Assembly: GCF_003350295.1 (NCBI RefSeq)
Contig: NZ_QLYY01000029.1
Coordinates: forward strand, 1-47,678
Reading direction: 5' to 3'
Source of the DNA: Vibrio tetraodonis
GTDB lineage: Bacteria > Pseudomonadota > Gammaproteobacteria > Enterobacterales > Vibrionaceae
DNA length: 47,678 bases
In this document: positions 7,933 to 17,094 of the stretch, piece by piece
How positions within the stretch are numbered: the stretch's first letter is position 1
Layout of the letters: each line of letters begins with the position of its first letter
The notes under the pieces: generated by a model
Told to the model about the DNA's origin: nothing
Database searches by the model: none
The model's input: only the letters and a program-made list of their open reading frames with translations
Position numbers and translations under genes: made by a program

Positions 7933-9186
7933 TTGGATTATTTTAACTATCAGGATGATGGCCAGCTTTGGGCCGAAGATGTACCTCTCACTCAGTTAGC
8001 AGAACAGTATGGGACTCCTTTATACGTATACTCACGCGCGACACTTGAGCGTCATTGGAATGCGTTTGACAAATCGGTTGGGGAACACCCGCACCTAGTT
8101 TGCTACGCTGTTAAAGCGAATTCGAATTTGGGTGTTCTGAATACTCTAGCACGTTTAGGCTCTGGCTTTGATATTGTATCTGGTGGTGAGTTAGAGCGTG
8201 TCATTGCTGCAGGCGGTGAACCTAGCAAGGTGGTATTTTCTGGTGTGGGTAAAACCTCACAAGAGATGGAACAAGCTTTAAAGCTTGGCATTAAATGTTT
8301 CAATGTTGAGTCTGAGCCAGAGCTTGAAAGATTAAACCAAGTTGCTGGTAAGTTAGGTTTGAAAGCACCTATTTCGCTGCGTATCAATCCAGATGTGGAC
8401 GCAAATACTCACCCCTACATTTCAACTGGACTACGTGACAACAAGTTCGGGATAGCTTTTGACAGGGCGCCAGCAGTATATAAATTTGCTCAAGGCCTTG
8501 AGCATTTGGATATTCAAGGGATTGATTGTCATATCGGATCACAGCTTACCGACATTGAGCCTTTCATTGATGCGACCGATCGTCTTTTAGCTTTGATCGA
8601 TGATCTTAAGACTCAGGGTATAAACATTAAGCACCTTGATGTTGGTGGAGGCTTAGGGGTGATTTACCGAGATGAATTACCACCTCAGCCTTCAGATTAC
8701 GCCAAGGCTTTGTTGGGAAGGTTAGAGAACCATCAGGATCTTGAACTCATCTTTGAACCTGGTCGTGCCATAGCCGCTAATGCAGGGGTTCTGTTGACTA
8801 AGGTTGAATTTCTTAAACACACAGAGCATAAGAACTTTGCCATCATCGACGCTGCGATGAACGACTTAATGCGTCCTGCGTTATATCAAGCGTGGCAAGA
8901 TATTGTACCTGTCGTGCCAAAGGATGGACAAGCTGTCACCTATGATTTGGTTGGGCCTATTTGTGAAACAGGCGATTTTCTCGGTAAAGACAGATCACTG
9001 GTTATCGAAGAGAATGACTTGTTGGCCGTGCGATCTGCTGGGGCATATGGCTTTGTGATGTCTTCCAACTATAATACTCGAGCTCGTGCTGCTGAAGTTA
9101 TGGTTGATGGTGATAGAGTGCACTTAGTACGTCAGCGTGAAGAATTATCGAGCTTGTGGGCACTAGAGAATATTCTTGCGGAGTGA
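7933..9186 (+). CDS. lysA: Diaminopimelate decarboxylase
   Basis: 417 aa. PLP enzyme making L-lysine from meso-diaminopimelate, the last step of lysine synthesis. The PLP Schiff-base lysine is in CYAVKANSN (Lys about 61). The glycine-rich phosphate loop LDVGGGLGV (about 236), the EPGRA motif (about 279) and the C-terminal CETGDFLG plus GAYGFVMSSNYN motifs (about 343 and 372) are all present. The start is TTG with AGGG at about 7921; no better in-frame ATG is near. Followed by dapF, whose product is the substrate, after 9 nt. Confidence 0.97.
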   Translation: MDYFNYQDDGQLWAEDVPLTQLAEQYGTPLYVYSRATLERHWNAFDKSVGEHPHLVCYAVKANSNLGVLNTLARLGSGFDIVSGGELERVIAAGGEPSKVVFSGVGKTSQEMEQALKLGIKCFNVESEPELERLNQVAGKLGLKAPISLRINPDVDANTHPYISTGLRDNKFGIAFDRAPAVYKFAQGLEHLDIQGIDCHIGSQLTDIEPFIDATDRLLALIDDLKTQGINIKHLDVGGGLGVIYRDELPPQPSDYAKALLGRLENHQDLELIFEPGRAIAANAGVLLTKVEFLKHTEHKNFAIIDAAMNDLMRPALYQAWQDIVPVVPKDGQAVTYDLVGPICETGDFLGKDRSLVIEENDLLAVRSAGAYGFVMSSNYNTRARAAEVMVDGDRVHLVRQREELSSLWALENILAE

Positions 9187-9195
9187 TTTGATAAT

Positions 9196-10026
9196 ATGCA
9201 TTTCCATTTTTCTAAAATGCATGGTTTGGGTAATGACTTTATGGTTGTCGATTGTATTACCCAAAACATCTTCTTTTCCCCTGATTTGATCCGCCGTTTG
9301 GCGGATCGTCATAGCGGGGTGGGTTTTGATCAGCTTTTAGTCGTTGAAGCACCCTATGATCCAGAAACTGATTTCCACTATCGGATCTTTAATGCCGACG
9401 GGAGTGAAGTTGAACAATGTGGCAATGGTGCTCGATGTTTTGCTCGATTCGTGCGAATGAAAGGCTTAACTAATAAGTTCAGCATCAGTGTTAGTACTAA
9501 AAAAGGCAAAATGATTCTCAATATCGAGGATGATGACCAAGTTACGGTGAACATGGGTGTGCCGGAATTTGAACCAAGTAAAATCCCTTTTAAAGCGAAG
9601 CAGGTTGAAAAAACCTACATCTTACGTGCTGATGAACACACCTTATTTTGTGGTGCGGTCAGTATGGGAAATCCGCATGTTGTGACAGTCGTGGATGATA
9701 TCCAGACTGCCGATGTTGACACTCTTGGGCCTCTATTAGAATCACATGAGCGTTTCCCAGAGCGAGTTAACGCAGGATTTATGCAGATAGTGAGTCGCGA
9801 TGAAGTTAACCTCAGAGTATATGAACGCGGTGCGGGAGAGACACAAGCATGTGGCAGCGGCGCGTGCGGCGCTGTGGCCGTTGGGATAGTGCAATCCTCA
9901 CTGGACGAAACAGTGAAAGTTAATTTGCTAGGTGGTTCGTTAAAAATTAGTTGGAAAGGCCCGGGCAAACCACTGTTTATGACAGGTCCAGCATGCCATG
10001 TGTTTGATGGTCAGCTAAGCTGTTAA
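9196..10026 (+). CDS. dapF: Diaminopimelate epimerase
   Basis: 276 aa. Converts LL- to meso-diaminopimelate, needed for both lysine and peptidoglycan. N-terminal FSKMHGLGNDFMVVD is the family signature. The two catalytic cysteines are in EQCGNGARCFARF (Cys about 75) and ETQACGSGACGAVAVG (Cys about 219). Start ATG 9 nt after lysA, with only a weak ribosome site. Part of lptM-lysA-dapF-DUF484-xerC-yigB. Confidence 0.98.
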   Translation: MHFHFSKMHGLGNDFMVVDCITQNIFFSPDLIRRLADRHSGVGFDQLLVVEAPYDPETDFHYRIFNADGSEVEQCGNGARCFARFVRMKGLTNKFSISVSTKKGKMILNIEDDDQVTVNMGVPEFEPSKIPFKAKQVEKTYILRADEHTLFCGAVSMGNPHVVTVVDDIQTADVDTLGPLLESHERFPERVNAGFMQIVSRDEVNLRVYERGAGETQACGSGACGAVAVGIVQSSLDETVKVNLLGGSLKISWKGPGKPLFMTGPACHVFDGQLSC

Positions 10027-10052
10027 AAGAATAATCTGATAACGGAGTTAAT

Positions 10053-10757
10053 GTGTCACAAGTTGAGCTAGAAGGGCTAACGGCTGAGGTTGTTGCTGAT
10101 TATTTGCGAGACCATCCTGAATTTTTTATCGGCCGCAGTGGGTTAATCGACAGACTGGTTTTACCCCATAATGAAAGTGGTACTGTTTCTCTAGCTCACT
10201 TGCAAATGCAGAGGCAACGTCAACGTATTGAAGAGCTGGAAGAAGAAATTACGGCTCTGATGTCACTGGCAAAAAGTAATGATCGAACTTTTCACGAGTT
10301 TATGGCACTGGAAGAACAGATTCTAAAGTGTGACAGCATGGTGTCTGTTATTGAAGTCGTTGAAGAGACAGCAAAGTCGATGGGATTAGTCGCTTACTTC
10401 CGTTTGTTAGATGTGCCTTCAACGCACTACTCTCTGAACAAAACTGAGTATCAAGGCTTCGCCACTAGTCATTTGAATGGTAAAAGCGCTTACTTAGGGC
10501 GGCTGCGTAAAACTGACCGAATTAGGCTACTTGGGGATGGTATACAGGCCCCTGAAATGGGCTCTTATGTCATTTTGCCGCTAAAAAATAAGTCACTTCA
10601 GGGCATTATCGCGTTTTCAAGTAGTGATGGTGGGCATTTCCAACCTAATATGGATACCTTGTTTTTAAGGCATCTTGCGCTTGTTTTGTCTCACTTGATT
10701 TACACCTTACCATGGAAAAATGAGGCCTATGAAGCCACCAACCATTCCTCTTCCTAG
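10053..10757 (+). CDS. DUF484 family protein (YigA-like)
   Basis: 234 aa, GTG start with GGAG at 10044-10047. N-terminal VADYLRDHPEFFIGR motif, a coiled coil (about residues 50-75, QMQRQRQRIEELEEEI), then a GAF-like alpha/beta fold, as expected for DUF484. Exact biochemical role is unknown; the gene is almost always next to xerC, so an effect on dimer resolution or division is a common guess and only that. Overlaps xerC by 38 nt. Confidence 0.9.
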   Translation: MSQVELEGLTAEVVADYLRDHPEFFIGRSGLIDRLVLPHNESGTVSLAHLQMQRQRQRIEELEEEITALMSLAKSNDRTFHEFMALEEQILKCDSMVSVIEVVEETAKSMGLVAYFRLLDVPSTHYSLNKTEYQGFATSHLNGKSAYLGRLRKTDRIRLLGDGIQAPEMGSYVILPLKNKSLQGIIAFSSSDGGHFQPNMDTLFLRHLALVLSHLIYTLPWKNEAYEATNHSSS

Positions 10758-11658
10758 TGATTTACAAAATCCATTGAATTGTTTCTATGAATACTTAAGA
10801 AGTGAAAAAGGACTGAGCCTACACACCCAGCGTAACTACAAACAACAACTAGAGACTATGGCAGGGCATTTGGTCACGATGGGCTTAAAAGATTGGTCTC
10901 AGGTTGACTCTGCATGGGTTCGACAGCTTGCCAGTAAGGGTATGCGCGATGGAATGAAGGCGAGTAGCCTTGCAACACGATTATCATCATTACGTAGTTT
11001 TTTCGACTTTTTAATCTTGCGCGGCCAACTCACTGCTAATCCAGCAAAAGGTGTCTCTGCGCCGCGTAAACAAAGAACCTTGCCAAAGAATCTTGATGTT
11101 GATGAAGTAAATCAGCTGCTTGAGGTGAATGAAGATGATCCATTAGCCATTCGCGATCGCGCTTTGATGGAGCTAATGTATGGTTCAGGACTGCGATTGG
11201 CGGAGACAGTGAGTATCGATGTTCGTCATCTAAGCTTATCTTCTGGTGAAATTCGTGTCGTCGGTAAAGGAGACAAGGAGCGTAAAGTCCCTTTTTCAGG
11301 TATGGCAAGAGAATGGGTAACAAAATGGCTTAAGGTTCGCGCGAGCATCGCTAATGCTGATGAGCCAGCCCTGTTTGTGTCTAAGCTCGGAGGAAGAATT
11401 TCTCATCGTAGTGTACAAAAACGTTTAGCTGAATGGGGGCAGAAGCAATCAGTGGCGAGTCATATCAGCCCACATAAGCTACGCCACTCCTTTGCAACTC
11501 ATATGCTAGAGTCAAGCCAGAACTTGAGAGCAGTTCAGGAGCTTTTAGGGCACGAGAATATTTCTACCACTCAAATATATACTCATCTCGACTTTCAGCA
11601 TTTGGCTGATGTGTATGATAAAGCGCATCCCAGAGCCAAGAAAAAAGAGGAGAAATGA
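10720..11658 (+). CDS. xerC: Tyrosine recombinase XerC
   Basis: 312 aa. Works with XerD at the dif site to resolve chromosome dimers, under FtsK control; in Vibrio the same pair integrates filamentous phages at dif. N-terminal SAM-like DNA-binding domain (about 15-105), catalytic domain after it with Arg in GSGLRLAE (about 162), Lys in VVGKGDKERKV (about 186), HKLRHSFATH (about 254-263), LGHENISTTQ (about 277) and the nucleophile Tyr in QIYTHLDF (about 289). Start could be 10720 or 10729 (both ATG). Confidence 0.96.
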   Translation: MRPMKPPTIPLPSDLQNPLNCFYEYLRSEKGLSLHTQRNYKQQLETMAGHLVTMGLKDWSQVDSAWVRQLASKGMRDGMKASSLATRLSSLRSFFDFLILRGQLTANPAKGVSAPRKQRTLPKNLDVDEVNQLLEVNEDDPLAIRDRALMELMYGSGLRLAETVSIDVRHLSLSSGEIRVVGKGDKERKVPFSGMAREWVTKWLKVRASIANADEPALFVSKLGGRISHRSVQKRLAEWGQKQSVASHISPHKLRHSFATHMLESSQNLRAVQELLGHENISTTQIYTHLDFQHLADVYDKAHPRAKKKEEK

Positions 11659-12392
11659 TGAGATTCTTTCGTCCATTATCTGCAATCGGCGCTATGACTT
11701 TCGATTTGGATGATACCTTGTACGATAATCGCCCTGTCATCAGGCGTTTAGAAACTGAATTTGTCTCATGGTTACATAAACATCATCCTATATCAGCAAC
11801 TCAACCTATGAGCTGGTGGCGACAGTTGAAAAAAGAGCTAGCTAGGCAAGATGCTTGGTTAGCCAATGATCTATCCTTGTGGCGCTATAAGCAGATTGAA
11901 CTTGGTTTATACCGTTTAGGGTATGAAGAGCAGCAAGCTCGGCAGGCAGCAGAAGAGGCCATGGAGAAAGTGCGCTACTTAAGGAGTGACTTTGAAGTGC
12001 CTCAGCAAACTCATGGAGTTCTGCAAGCTTTAGCCAAACAAATCCCTTTAGTGGCGATCACCAATGGTAATGTCGATGTTGAGCGTATTGGCTTGGCAGA
12101 CTATTTCTCTTTGGTATTAAAAGCTGGGCAAGATGGGTACGCAAAACCTCATCGACAAATGTTTGATAAAGCCACCGAGTATCTCCAGCTACCACCTGTT
12201 AAGGTATTGCATGTTGGAGATCATCTACTGAGTGATGTGAAGGGTGCTAAAGATTGCGGACTGCAAACCTGCTGGTTCAACGACCAATTTGCACAGCTTA
12301 GTAAGCATCCGTGTGCTCGGATTTTACCCGATATCGAGGTGTCTAGTTTGATTGAGCTTGAGTCATTAGTTGGTAATATAAATACTGATTAG
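11655..12392 (+). CDS. yigB: HAD-family phosphatase YigB
   Basis: 245 aa HAD hydrolase of the FMN/5-amino-6-(5-phosphoribitylamino)uracil phosphatase type. Motif I is MTFDLDDTLYDN (Asp about 17 and 19), motif II is VAITNGN, motif III/IV is KPHRQMF and LHVGDHLLSDVKGA. The ATG overlaps the xerC stop (ATGA), so it is translationally coupled and the last gene of the lptM-lysA operon. E. coli YigB dephosphorylates FMN; activity here is inferred from family. Confidence 0.92.
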   Translation: MMRFFRPLSAIGAMTFDLDDTLYDNRPVIRRLETEFVSWLHKHHPISATQPMSWWRQLKKELARQDAWLANDLSLWRYKQIELGLYRLGYEEQQARQAAEEAMEKVRYLRSDFEVPQQTHGVLQALAKQIPLVAITNGNVDVERIGLADYFSLVLKAGQDGYAKPHRQMFDKATEYLQLPPVKVLHVGDHLLSDVKGAKDCGLQTCWFNDQFAQLSKHPCARILPDIEVSSLIELESLVGNINTD

Positions 12393-12449
12393 TTATCTTT
12401 CAAAGTTGTTGTGGCTACTGTTTTCCCTCTTGGAAATGAATTAGGTAGA

Positions 12450-13040
12450 TTAGAACTGATGGCCGCTCTTATCTGCATGAAATACCTTGTTGTAATGGTT
12501 AAGAAACAAGCGTAGTTTTTCGGCAGAGCCTGTATCACCGAGCGCTTGAACAATTTCAGCTCCCACTTCTAGGGTGCACAAGTGGCCAGGCTCTTGATTT
12601 CGGCGAAGTTGGTAGTTTGAAGCAGCGCTTGTTTGCAGACTGACCTTTGGTAAATCTGCGAGCCATGGACTTTTACGTAATATTTTTTTTGCTTCCTGCC
12701 ATGTGCTGTCAATGATGATAAAAAGTGGCTTTTCACCATGTTCTTCACTTAGCTGTATGGCCTTATTTACCAATTGGCTCTCTTCTTCCGGGAAAAGTAA
12801 AAAGGCTTGGTAGCTTGGGTCTGATATTAAAGACATGAGCTTAGAACATGGCTTGTTTCTTTGCCAAATATGCCGACTGGTTGTTTGAATGGATTGAAGG
12901 AGCCAGCGCCCAGTATTAGTCTCTCGCGATTGCTCATTTTCATGCATCAAAATTGCAATGTGTGCACGGATATCAATTGATGGTAAGTGCTCACATACGC
13001 AATTATATTTTAGTCGACATAGGTTACAAGCAGTAGGCAT
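12450..13040 (-). CDS. DTW-domain protein, probable tRNA acp3U synthase
   Basis: 196 aa. The N-terminal Cys cluster (CNLCRLKYNCVCEH, residues ~5-18) and the DSTW motif in IIDSTWQEAKKIL (about residue 111) mark the DTW/TDD family, whose characterised members transfer the aminocarboxypropyl group of SAM to tRNA uridine. The C-terminal SAEKLRLFLNHYNKVF also fits. This may be the YfiP/TapT branch or a paralogue; the substrate position cannot be told by eye. Begins one base after the stop of the upstream lipoprotein gene, so the two are probably co-transcribed. Confidence 0.85.
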   Translation of the reverse strand: MPTACNLCRLKYNCVCEHLPSIDIRAHIAILMHENEQSRETNTGRWLLQSIQTTSRHIWQRNKPCSKLMSLISDPSYQAFLLFPEEESQLVNKAIQLSEEHGEKPLFIIIDSTWQEAKKILRKSPWLADLPKVSLQTSAASNYQLRRNQEPGHLCTLEVGAEIVQALGDTGSAEKLRLFLNHYNKVFHADKSGHQF

Positions 13041-13041
13041 G

Positions 13042-14559
13042 TTACAGTTTGATTCCTCCTTGGTGAGGTGTTATGCCATCAGCAAAAAGCTGGATAGGGC
13101 TTATTTCTTGATAGTTAGCAACAGGCGCATTACTTGGGTTAAGCGGATATTGGCTCCCATCAAACTTTAATGTGTGCTGATTGGGAATGGCTCCGCCACC
13201 ACTAACAAACATCACGAGATCTCGCCAGTTATGATGACTGTTAGTGCCTAAGTTCAATGGCGTTTGCACTAACGTGATGCGGCTATTGAACTGCCACTCT
13301 CTATTACTGTTACTAAAAATCAACATGGTACAGCCACCTGAACCACACCAATCTAATTGGATTAAAAGCTCTTCCTGTCCATCATTATTCAAATCATACG
13401 TAAGCCAGCGATAACGTGTGTCGGCAGCGTCCTGATTGGTCTTGGTAAAGTAAGAACGTAATGCGTGGTCCACTTTAGGATTGAACTCAGCACTTGAAAA
13501 TATTTTGTTGCTGTCTGATACAGTAGGTTTTTCTGAGCCTATGTTTGCTGATTTGTAGAGGTTTAAGCCACCGTCAGCAATATCGTATACCACAGTCCCC
13601 ACTTTTTCTTGTGTTGCTTTCAGCTGGCCGGATTCAAATTGAGTGTAGATGCGCTCAGAGCGTAACACTTGACCTTGTAAATGAGTACTGACCACTTGGA
13701 TTTGTTGGTTGTTTAGCTGCTGCCAAATCCCTTTTTCTACCGTGTCTTCACCGCCATTTTGGTAGCTGTATGTGGTGCTAGCAGTATGGTCTGGATTTAA
13801 TGTCAGGCTAACACTAAAGGCCGAGTTTTTGTTCGATTTGGCCTGATAAGTCGCCGCCCAGTTTAATGAGGGATCTTGATTGGAAAGTGTGGCACACCCT
13901 CGATAGTTTTTATCACTAAGACTGAGTGATGCGCTCCAGCCATATAGGCTGTCACTCATGGTATCTGTACAGCTTTGTTGGTTGAGCTCTAGGTGTCCAT
14001 TACTGAACGTGTATCGGCGACGTTCTTGTTGAAGCTTGCTTGATTGTATATCGAGTTCTTGTTTTGGATAGCCTATTTGATTAAAAAGTAGTGAGCTTTG
14101 CTTGAATTCTACTGACCAAAAGGGTTCATTACCGAAGGCTTTTGTTGGCTGAGCGGGTTGATCACAGCGCTTGGGGTTTTCTGCCGTCAAAAGGTTGATC
14201 TGTTCAACAACGAAGCGAGCAGAATAGTTGGCATCAATGCCTTTTTTATCTGCTGTCTCCAAGTGACCTATCATTTCTCCATATAAGGGAGCGTATGGGG
14301 AGGGGGCTAGCTTTTGTCCTTGTTGAAATCTGTCTTCTGGCATATCTAGCCAGTACTGCTGTTTACTGCCACAGGGTACAATTGAGCGGGCCTCATTACC
14401 TAAAACGACTTCCCCTCGTATAACGAACGACTGAGGCTTGATAGATGAAGGGTTACTGAGTGTAGCAAGTGGTGTATCTGCGTGGTTAGAATGGAAACTA
14501 GAACAAGCTTGGAGTAGTAAAGCAGCTGTGACCATTACTGGGTTTTTTAACGCCTTCAT
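13042..14559 (-). CDS. Putative lipoprotein with COG3650-like domain
   Basis: 505 aa. Signal peptide with lipobox LLQACSS (Cys about residue 19), so probably a membrane-anchored periplasmic lipoprotein. The middle carries KAFGNEPFWSVEF (about 145-157), reminiscent of the COG3650 'xGNEPFW' motif, followed by paired cysteines (CTDT, GCATL). The C-terminal part has LTYDLNNDGQEELLIQLDW (about 388-405), similar to FG-GAP or EF-type calcium loops of secreted proteins. Function unknown; possible MliC/HslJ-like stress role is inference. Divergent from the EVE-domain gene 38 nt away. Confidence 0.75.
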   Translation of the reverse strand: MKALKNPVMVTAALLLQACSSFHSNHADTPLATLSNPSSIKPQSFVIRGEVVLGNEARSIVPCGSKQQYWLDMPEDRFQQGQKLAPSPYAPLYGEMIGHLETADKKGIDANYSARFVVEQINLLTAENPKRCDQPAQPTKAFGNEPFWSVEFKQSSLLFNQIGYPKQELDIQSSKLQQERRRYTFSNGHLELNQQSCTDTMSDSLYGWSASLSLSDKNYRGCATLSNQDPSLNWAATYQAKSNKNSAFSVSLTLNPDHTASTTYSYQNGGEDTVEKGIWQQLNNQQIQVVSTHLQGQVLRSERIYTQFESGQLKATQEKVGTVVYDIADGGLNLYKSANIGSEKPTVSDSNKIFSSAEFNPKVDHALRSYFTKTNQDAADTRYRWLTYDLNNDGQEELLIQLDWCGSGGCTMLIFSNSNREWQFNSRITLVQTPLNLGTNSHHNWRDLVMFVSGGGAIPNQHTLKFDGSQYPLNPSNAPVANYQEISPIQLFADGITPHQGGIKL

Positions 14560-14597
14560 GGTATATCTTCCTCGGAGTAAATCATTCGGACCCCATT

Positions 14598-15065
14598 ATG
14601 GCATATTGGCTATTCAAAACTGAACCAGACACTTTCTCTATTGACACACTTCGCACACAGGTTACGTCCTGCTGGGAAGGTGTCCGTAACTACCAAGCGC
14701 GTAATATGCTTAGAGACAAAGTTAAAGTTGGTGATTTGGTATTCATCTATCATTCGTCTTGCAAACACGTTGGCGTGGCTGGCATTGCTAAAGTTATAAA
14801 AGAGTCCTATCCGGATCATTTCGCCTTTGACCCAGAGAGTGAATATTTTGATGCTAAGTCTTCAGCCGAGAATCCACGCTGGTTTATGGTGGATATTGAG
14901 TTTGTGAGAAAAACGCAGCGTGTGATCCCGTTATCTGTGATGAAAGCAATGCCAGAGCTTGAAAATATGCCGTTAGTGAAACGTGGTAGCCGCCTGTCAG
15001 TCATGCCGGTCAGTGACGATGAATGGCAGGCGATACTCGAAAAAGAAGCAGGAGCTTGGTTGTAG
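14598..15065 (+). CDS. EVE-domain protein
   Basis: 155 aa, one EVE (PUA-related) domain covering the whole protein. Motifs: MAYWLFKTEPDTFSI at the start, CWEGVRNYQARNMLRD (about 25-40), KVGDLVFIYHSSC (about 45-57) and KRGSRLSVMPVSDDEW near the end. This is the COG2947/THYN1 type, thought to bind modified bases in DNA or RNA. Substrate unknown. The start overlaps no other gene; the ATG at 14598 is the only one that keeps the conserved YWLFKTEP motif. Confidence 0.92.
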   Translation: MAYWLFKTEPDTFSIDTLRTQVTSCWEGVRNYQARNMLRDKVKVGDLVFIYHSSCKHVGVAGIAKVIKESYPDHFAFDPESEYFDAKSSAENPRWFMVDIEFVRKTQRVIPLSVMKAMPELENMPLVKRGSRLSVMPVSDDEWQAILEKEAGAWL

Positions 15066-15078
15066 TTAAGCGTCTACG

Positions 15079-15906
15079 TTAGAAAAGATGGGTATGCAGG
15101 TAGTGGGCAACTGCATCATTAGCATTGCTGCCTATCACTTCGTTATCTGGAAGAGCATTTTTTACTTTGTCATGCGCCGTTTCCATTACAAGCCCTTTAC
15201 CTGCCATTGTTAGCATTTCAACATCGTTCATTCCGTCGCCAAATGCAATGCAGTTTTCAAGTGTTAAACCAAGAGATGTAGCGATAACTTTAAGCGCTTC
15301 ACCCTTAGATACTTCGGCTGCCATTACTTCAAGGCACCAAGGTGTTGAGAAGGCGACATTGAGTTTTCCTGCAAATTTATCATTTAACAAGTTCTCAAAT
15401 TGAACTAAATGTTCATGATCTTTATTCGGATGAGTAAAGAAAATTTTAGCGATGCCTGAGGTTGGCGCAGCATGGGAGTCAAACATCTCAACATTAAAGT
15501 CAGACTCACTATGAAAGATTGCGGTTGTTTCATCTTCACGGTTTAATAACCAAGTTTCGTCTTGATAAATGTGAATAAAAATATCAGGGTCTTGACGCAC
15601 TATATCTATGACTGGCTGGACCAAATCTGATGGTATGTTATTGCTGTACATCAGATTATCATCTTTATCATGAACTCGAGCACCGTTAGAGGTGATCATG
15701 TAGGCAGGAATTCCTACCTGGCTTCGAATGCCAGCGACATCAATGTGATGACGACCAGTTGCAAAAATAAAGGTATAACCTTTTTGAAACAGCTCTTTCA
15801 AGGTGTGCTTGGAGAACTCGCTGAGTTTATGATCAGGTGCGAGTAATGTGCCATCTAAATCTGAGGCGACGAGTTGAAAAGGGGTTTCTGTGCGTATTTC
15901 TGTCAT
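15079..15906 (-). CDS. yigL: HAD-IIB (Cof-type) phosphatase YigL
   Basis: 275 aa. Cof-type HAD phosphatase with motif I VASDLDGTLLAPDH (about residues 13-26), FATGRHH (about 49), SNGARVHD (about 73) and motif IV AFGDGMNDVEMLTMAGKG (about 221-238). E. coli YigL acts on pyridoxal phosphate and sugar phosphates including glucose-6-phosphate. Gene order yigL-pldB-rhtB is as in E. coli. Convergent with the EVE gene. Confidence 0.93.
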   Translation of the reverse strand: MTEIRTETPFQLVASDLDGTLLAPDHKLSEFSKHTLKELFQKGYTFIFATGRHHIDVAGIRSQVGIPAYMITSNGARVHDKDDNLMYSNNIPSDLVQPVIDIVRQDPDIFIHIYQDETWLLNREDETTAIFHSESDFNVEMFDSHAAPTSGIAKIFFTHPNKDHEHLVQFENLLNDKFAGKLNVAFSTPWCLEVMAAEVSKGEALKVIATSLGLTLENCIAFGDGMNDVEMLTMAGKGLVMETAHDKVKNALPDNEVIGSNANDAVAHYLHTHLF

Positions 15907-16019
15907 ATCATCCTCACGATTTATTGATAAATACTGTTCAATGGGTCTGAATCTTTATGTTACAGCAGTGATAAGAATAAAAAGAGGGTAAAGATGGCGT
16001 TGATTTTTTTCCTAGTTTG

Positions 16020-17009
16020 TCAATAACGACGGTAAAAAGAGAGAATGCTATCGAGTGCTTGGTTTCGATATTCATCCTTTTCAAATAAAATCTCGTGGCG
16101 CGAATTTTCGATGACTTTTAATACACAGTCGTGATTGTTTTTAATCACTTTGTTGTAAAACTTTAGTTGATCACAGTTGGAGACGATTTTGTCATCGCCC
16201 GCTTGCAGGATAAGAAGCGGCTTCTTAATGTGTCTTGCCATAAGATGACATTTTTGGGCTGCCATTAGACCCTGCCATACCCATCGCTGGCTAGCGCCCC
16301 CAATTTTAAGCTCCTGTTTTTGCTCGTATAAGGCTCTAAACCATTGGTAGCGGACTTGGCTTTGACTGAGTAGGTTTCCATCAAAGGGCTTTGGATAGTA
16401 TGGCAGTTGCCCTGGAGCAAACTTTGGTTGGCTTGAAAGCATGGCCATCAGCTGATTAAAAGGAATGGCAACAAGTTGAAGGTGCCAAGGTAGATTGACA
16501 CCATACATGGGTGCACTCAGTGCAATAGCGGCAAAGGGATGTTGAGGGTATGTTTGAAGATAACGAGTTACGATATTGCCACCCATGGAGTGTCCCATTA
16601 GGTAGCAGCTTTTGTATCGCTCTAGATTAAAGTGTTGCACTAGGTGATGTAAATCATGAGTATAGTCCTCAAAATCATCAACGTAGCCCATCTGGTTGTC
16701 ATCGATTAATCGCTCGGATAAACCCTGGCCGCGATGATCGAAAGAGTAAATGTTATAACCTTGCTGGAAGAGGTCAAAGAAGAGTTCTTGATACTTCCAA
16801 ACACACTCAATACGCCCATTGACGATCACAATGGCTTTGTTATTGTGGGCTGATGAAATTTTTATCCAGTACAAACGAGTTTTATCAAAGGATTGAATAA
16901 AACCTTCTTCACGTCTTGCCCATAGCTGAGCAATATCACTATTGATTGCTTGCTCAAAATTCAACTCTTGGGTATAAGAGGGTTGAATATTTAAGGATGA
17001 TTTATTCAT
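16020..17009 (-). CDS. pldB: Lysophospholipase L2, alpha/beta hydrolase
   Basis: 329 aa. Hydrolyses lysophospholipids, probably at the inner face of the membrane. Monoacylglycerol-lipase-like fold: SFDHRGQGLSERL (about 94-106), nucleophile elbow GHSMGGN (about 139-145), and the catalytic His in SRHEILFEKDEYR (about 304). The HEILFEKD block is diagnostic of PldB. Downstream of yigL in the chromosomal sense but transcribed in the same direction, with a 113-nt gap. Confidence 0.93.
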   Translation of the reverse strand: MNKSSLNIQPSYTQELNFEQAINSDIAQLWARREEGFIQSFDKTRLYWIKISSAHNNKAIVIVNGRIECVWKYQELFFDLFQQGYNIYSFDHRGQGLSERLIDDNQMGYVDDFEDYTHDLHHLVQHFNLERYKSCYLMGHSMGGNIVTRYLQTYPQHPFAAIALSAPMYGVNLPWHLQLVAIPFNQLMAMLSSQPKFAPGQLPYYPKPFDGNLLSQSQVRYQWFRALYEQKQELKIGGASQRWVWQGLMAAQKCHLMARHIKKPLLILQAGDDKIVSNCDQLKFYNKVIKNNHDCVLKVIENSRHEILFEKDEYRNQALDSILSFYRRY

Positions 17010-17094
17010 AATCTTGGGTCTACTACCGACACGAATAAAATTAATGAGTTTAAATTATGTGTCCCCAAGGTCGTTTAGTCGAGGAGAAAATACA

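Noticed and set aside
9615..9968. 117-codon minus-strand ORF inside dapF
   Set aside because: Fully antisense to a complete dapF; low-complexity Ser/Thr/Pro composition typical of antisense frames.
17014..17094. Longer RhtB start at 17014
   Set aside because: No ribosome site, extra N-terminus unlike RhtB, and it would run through the promoter area next to divergent pldB; GTG 17095 has GAGGAG at good spacing.
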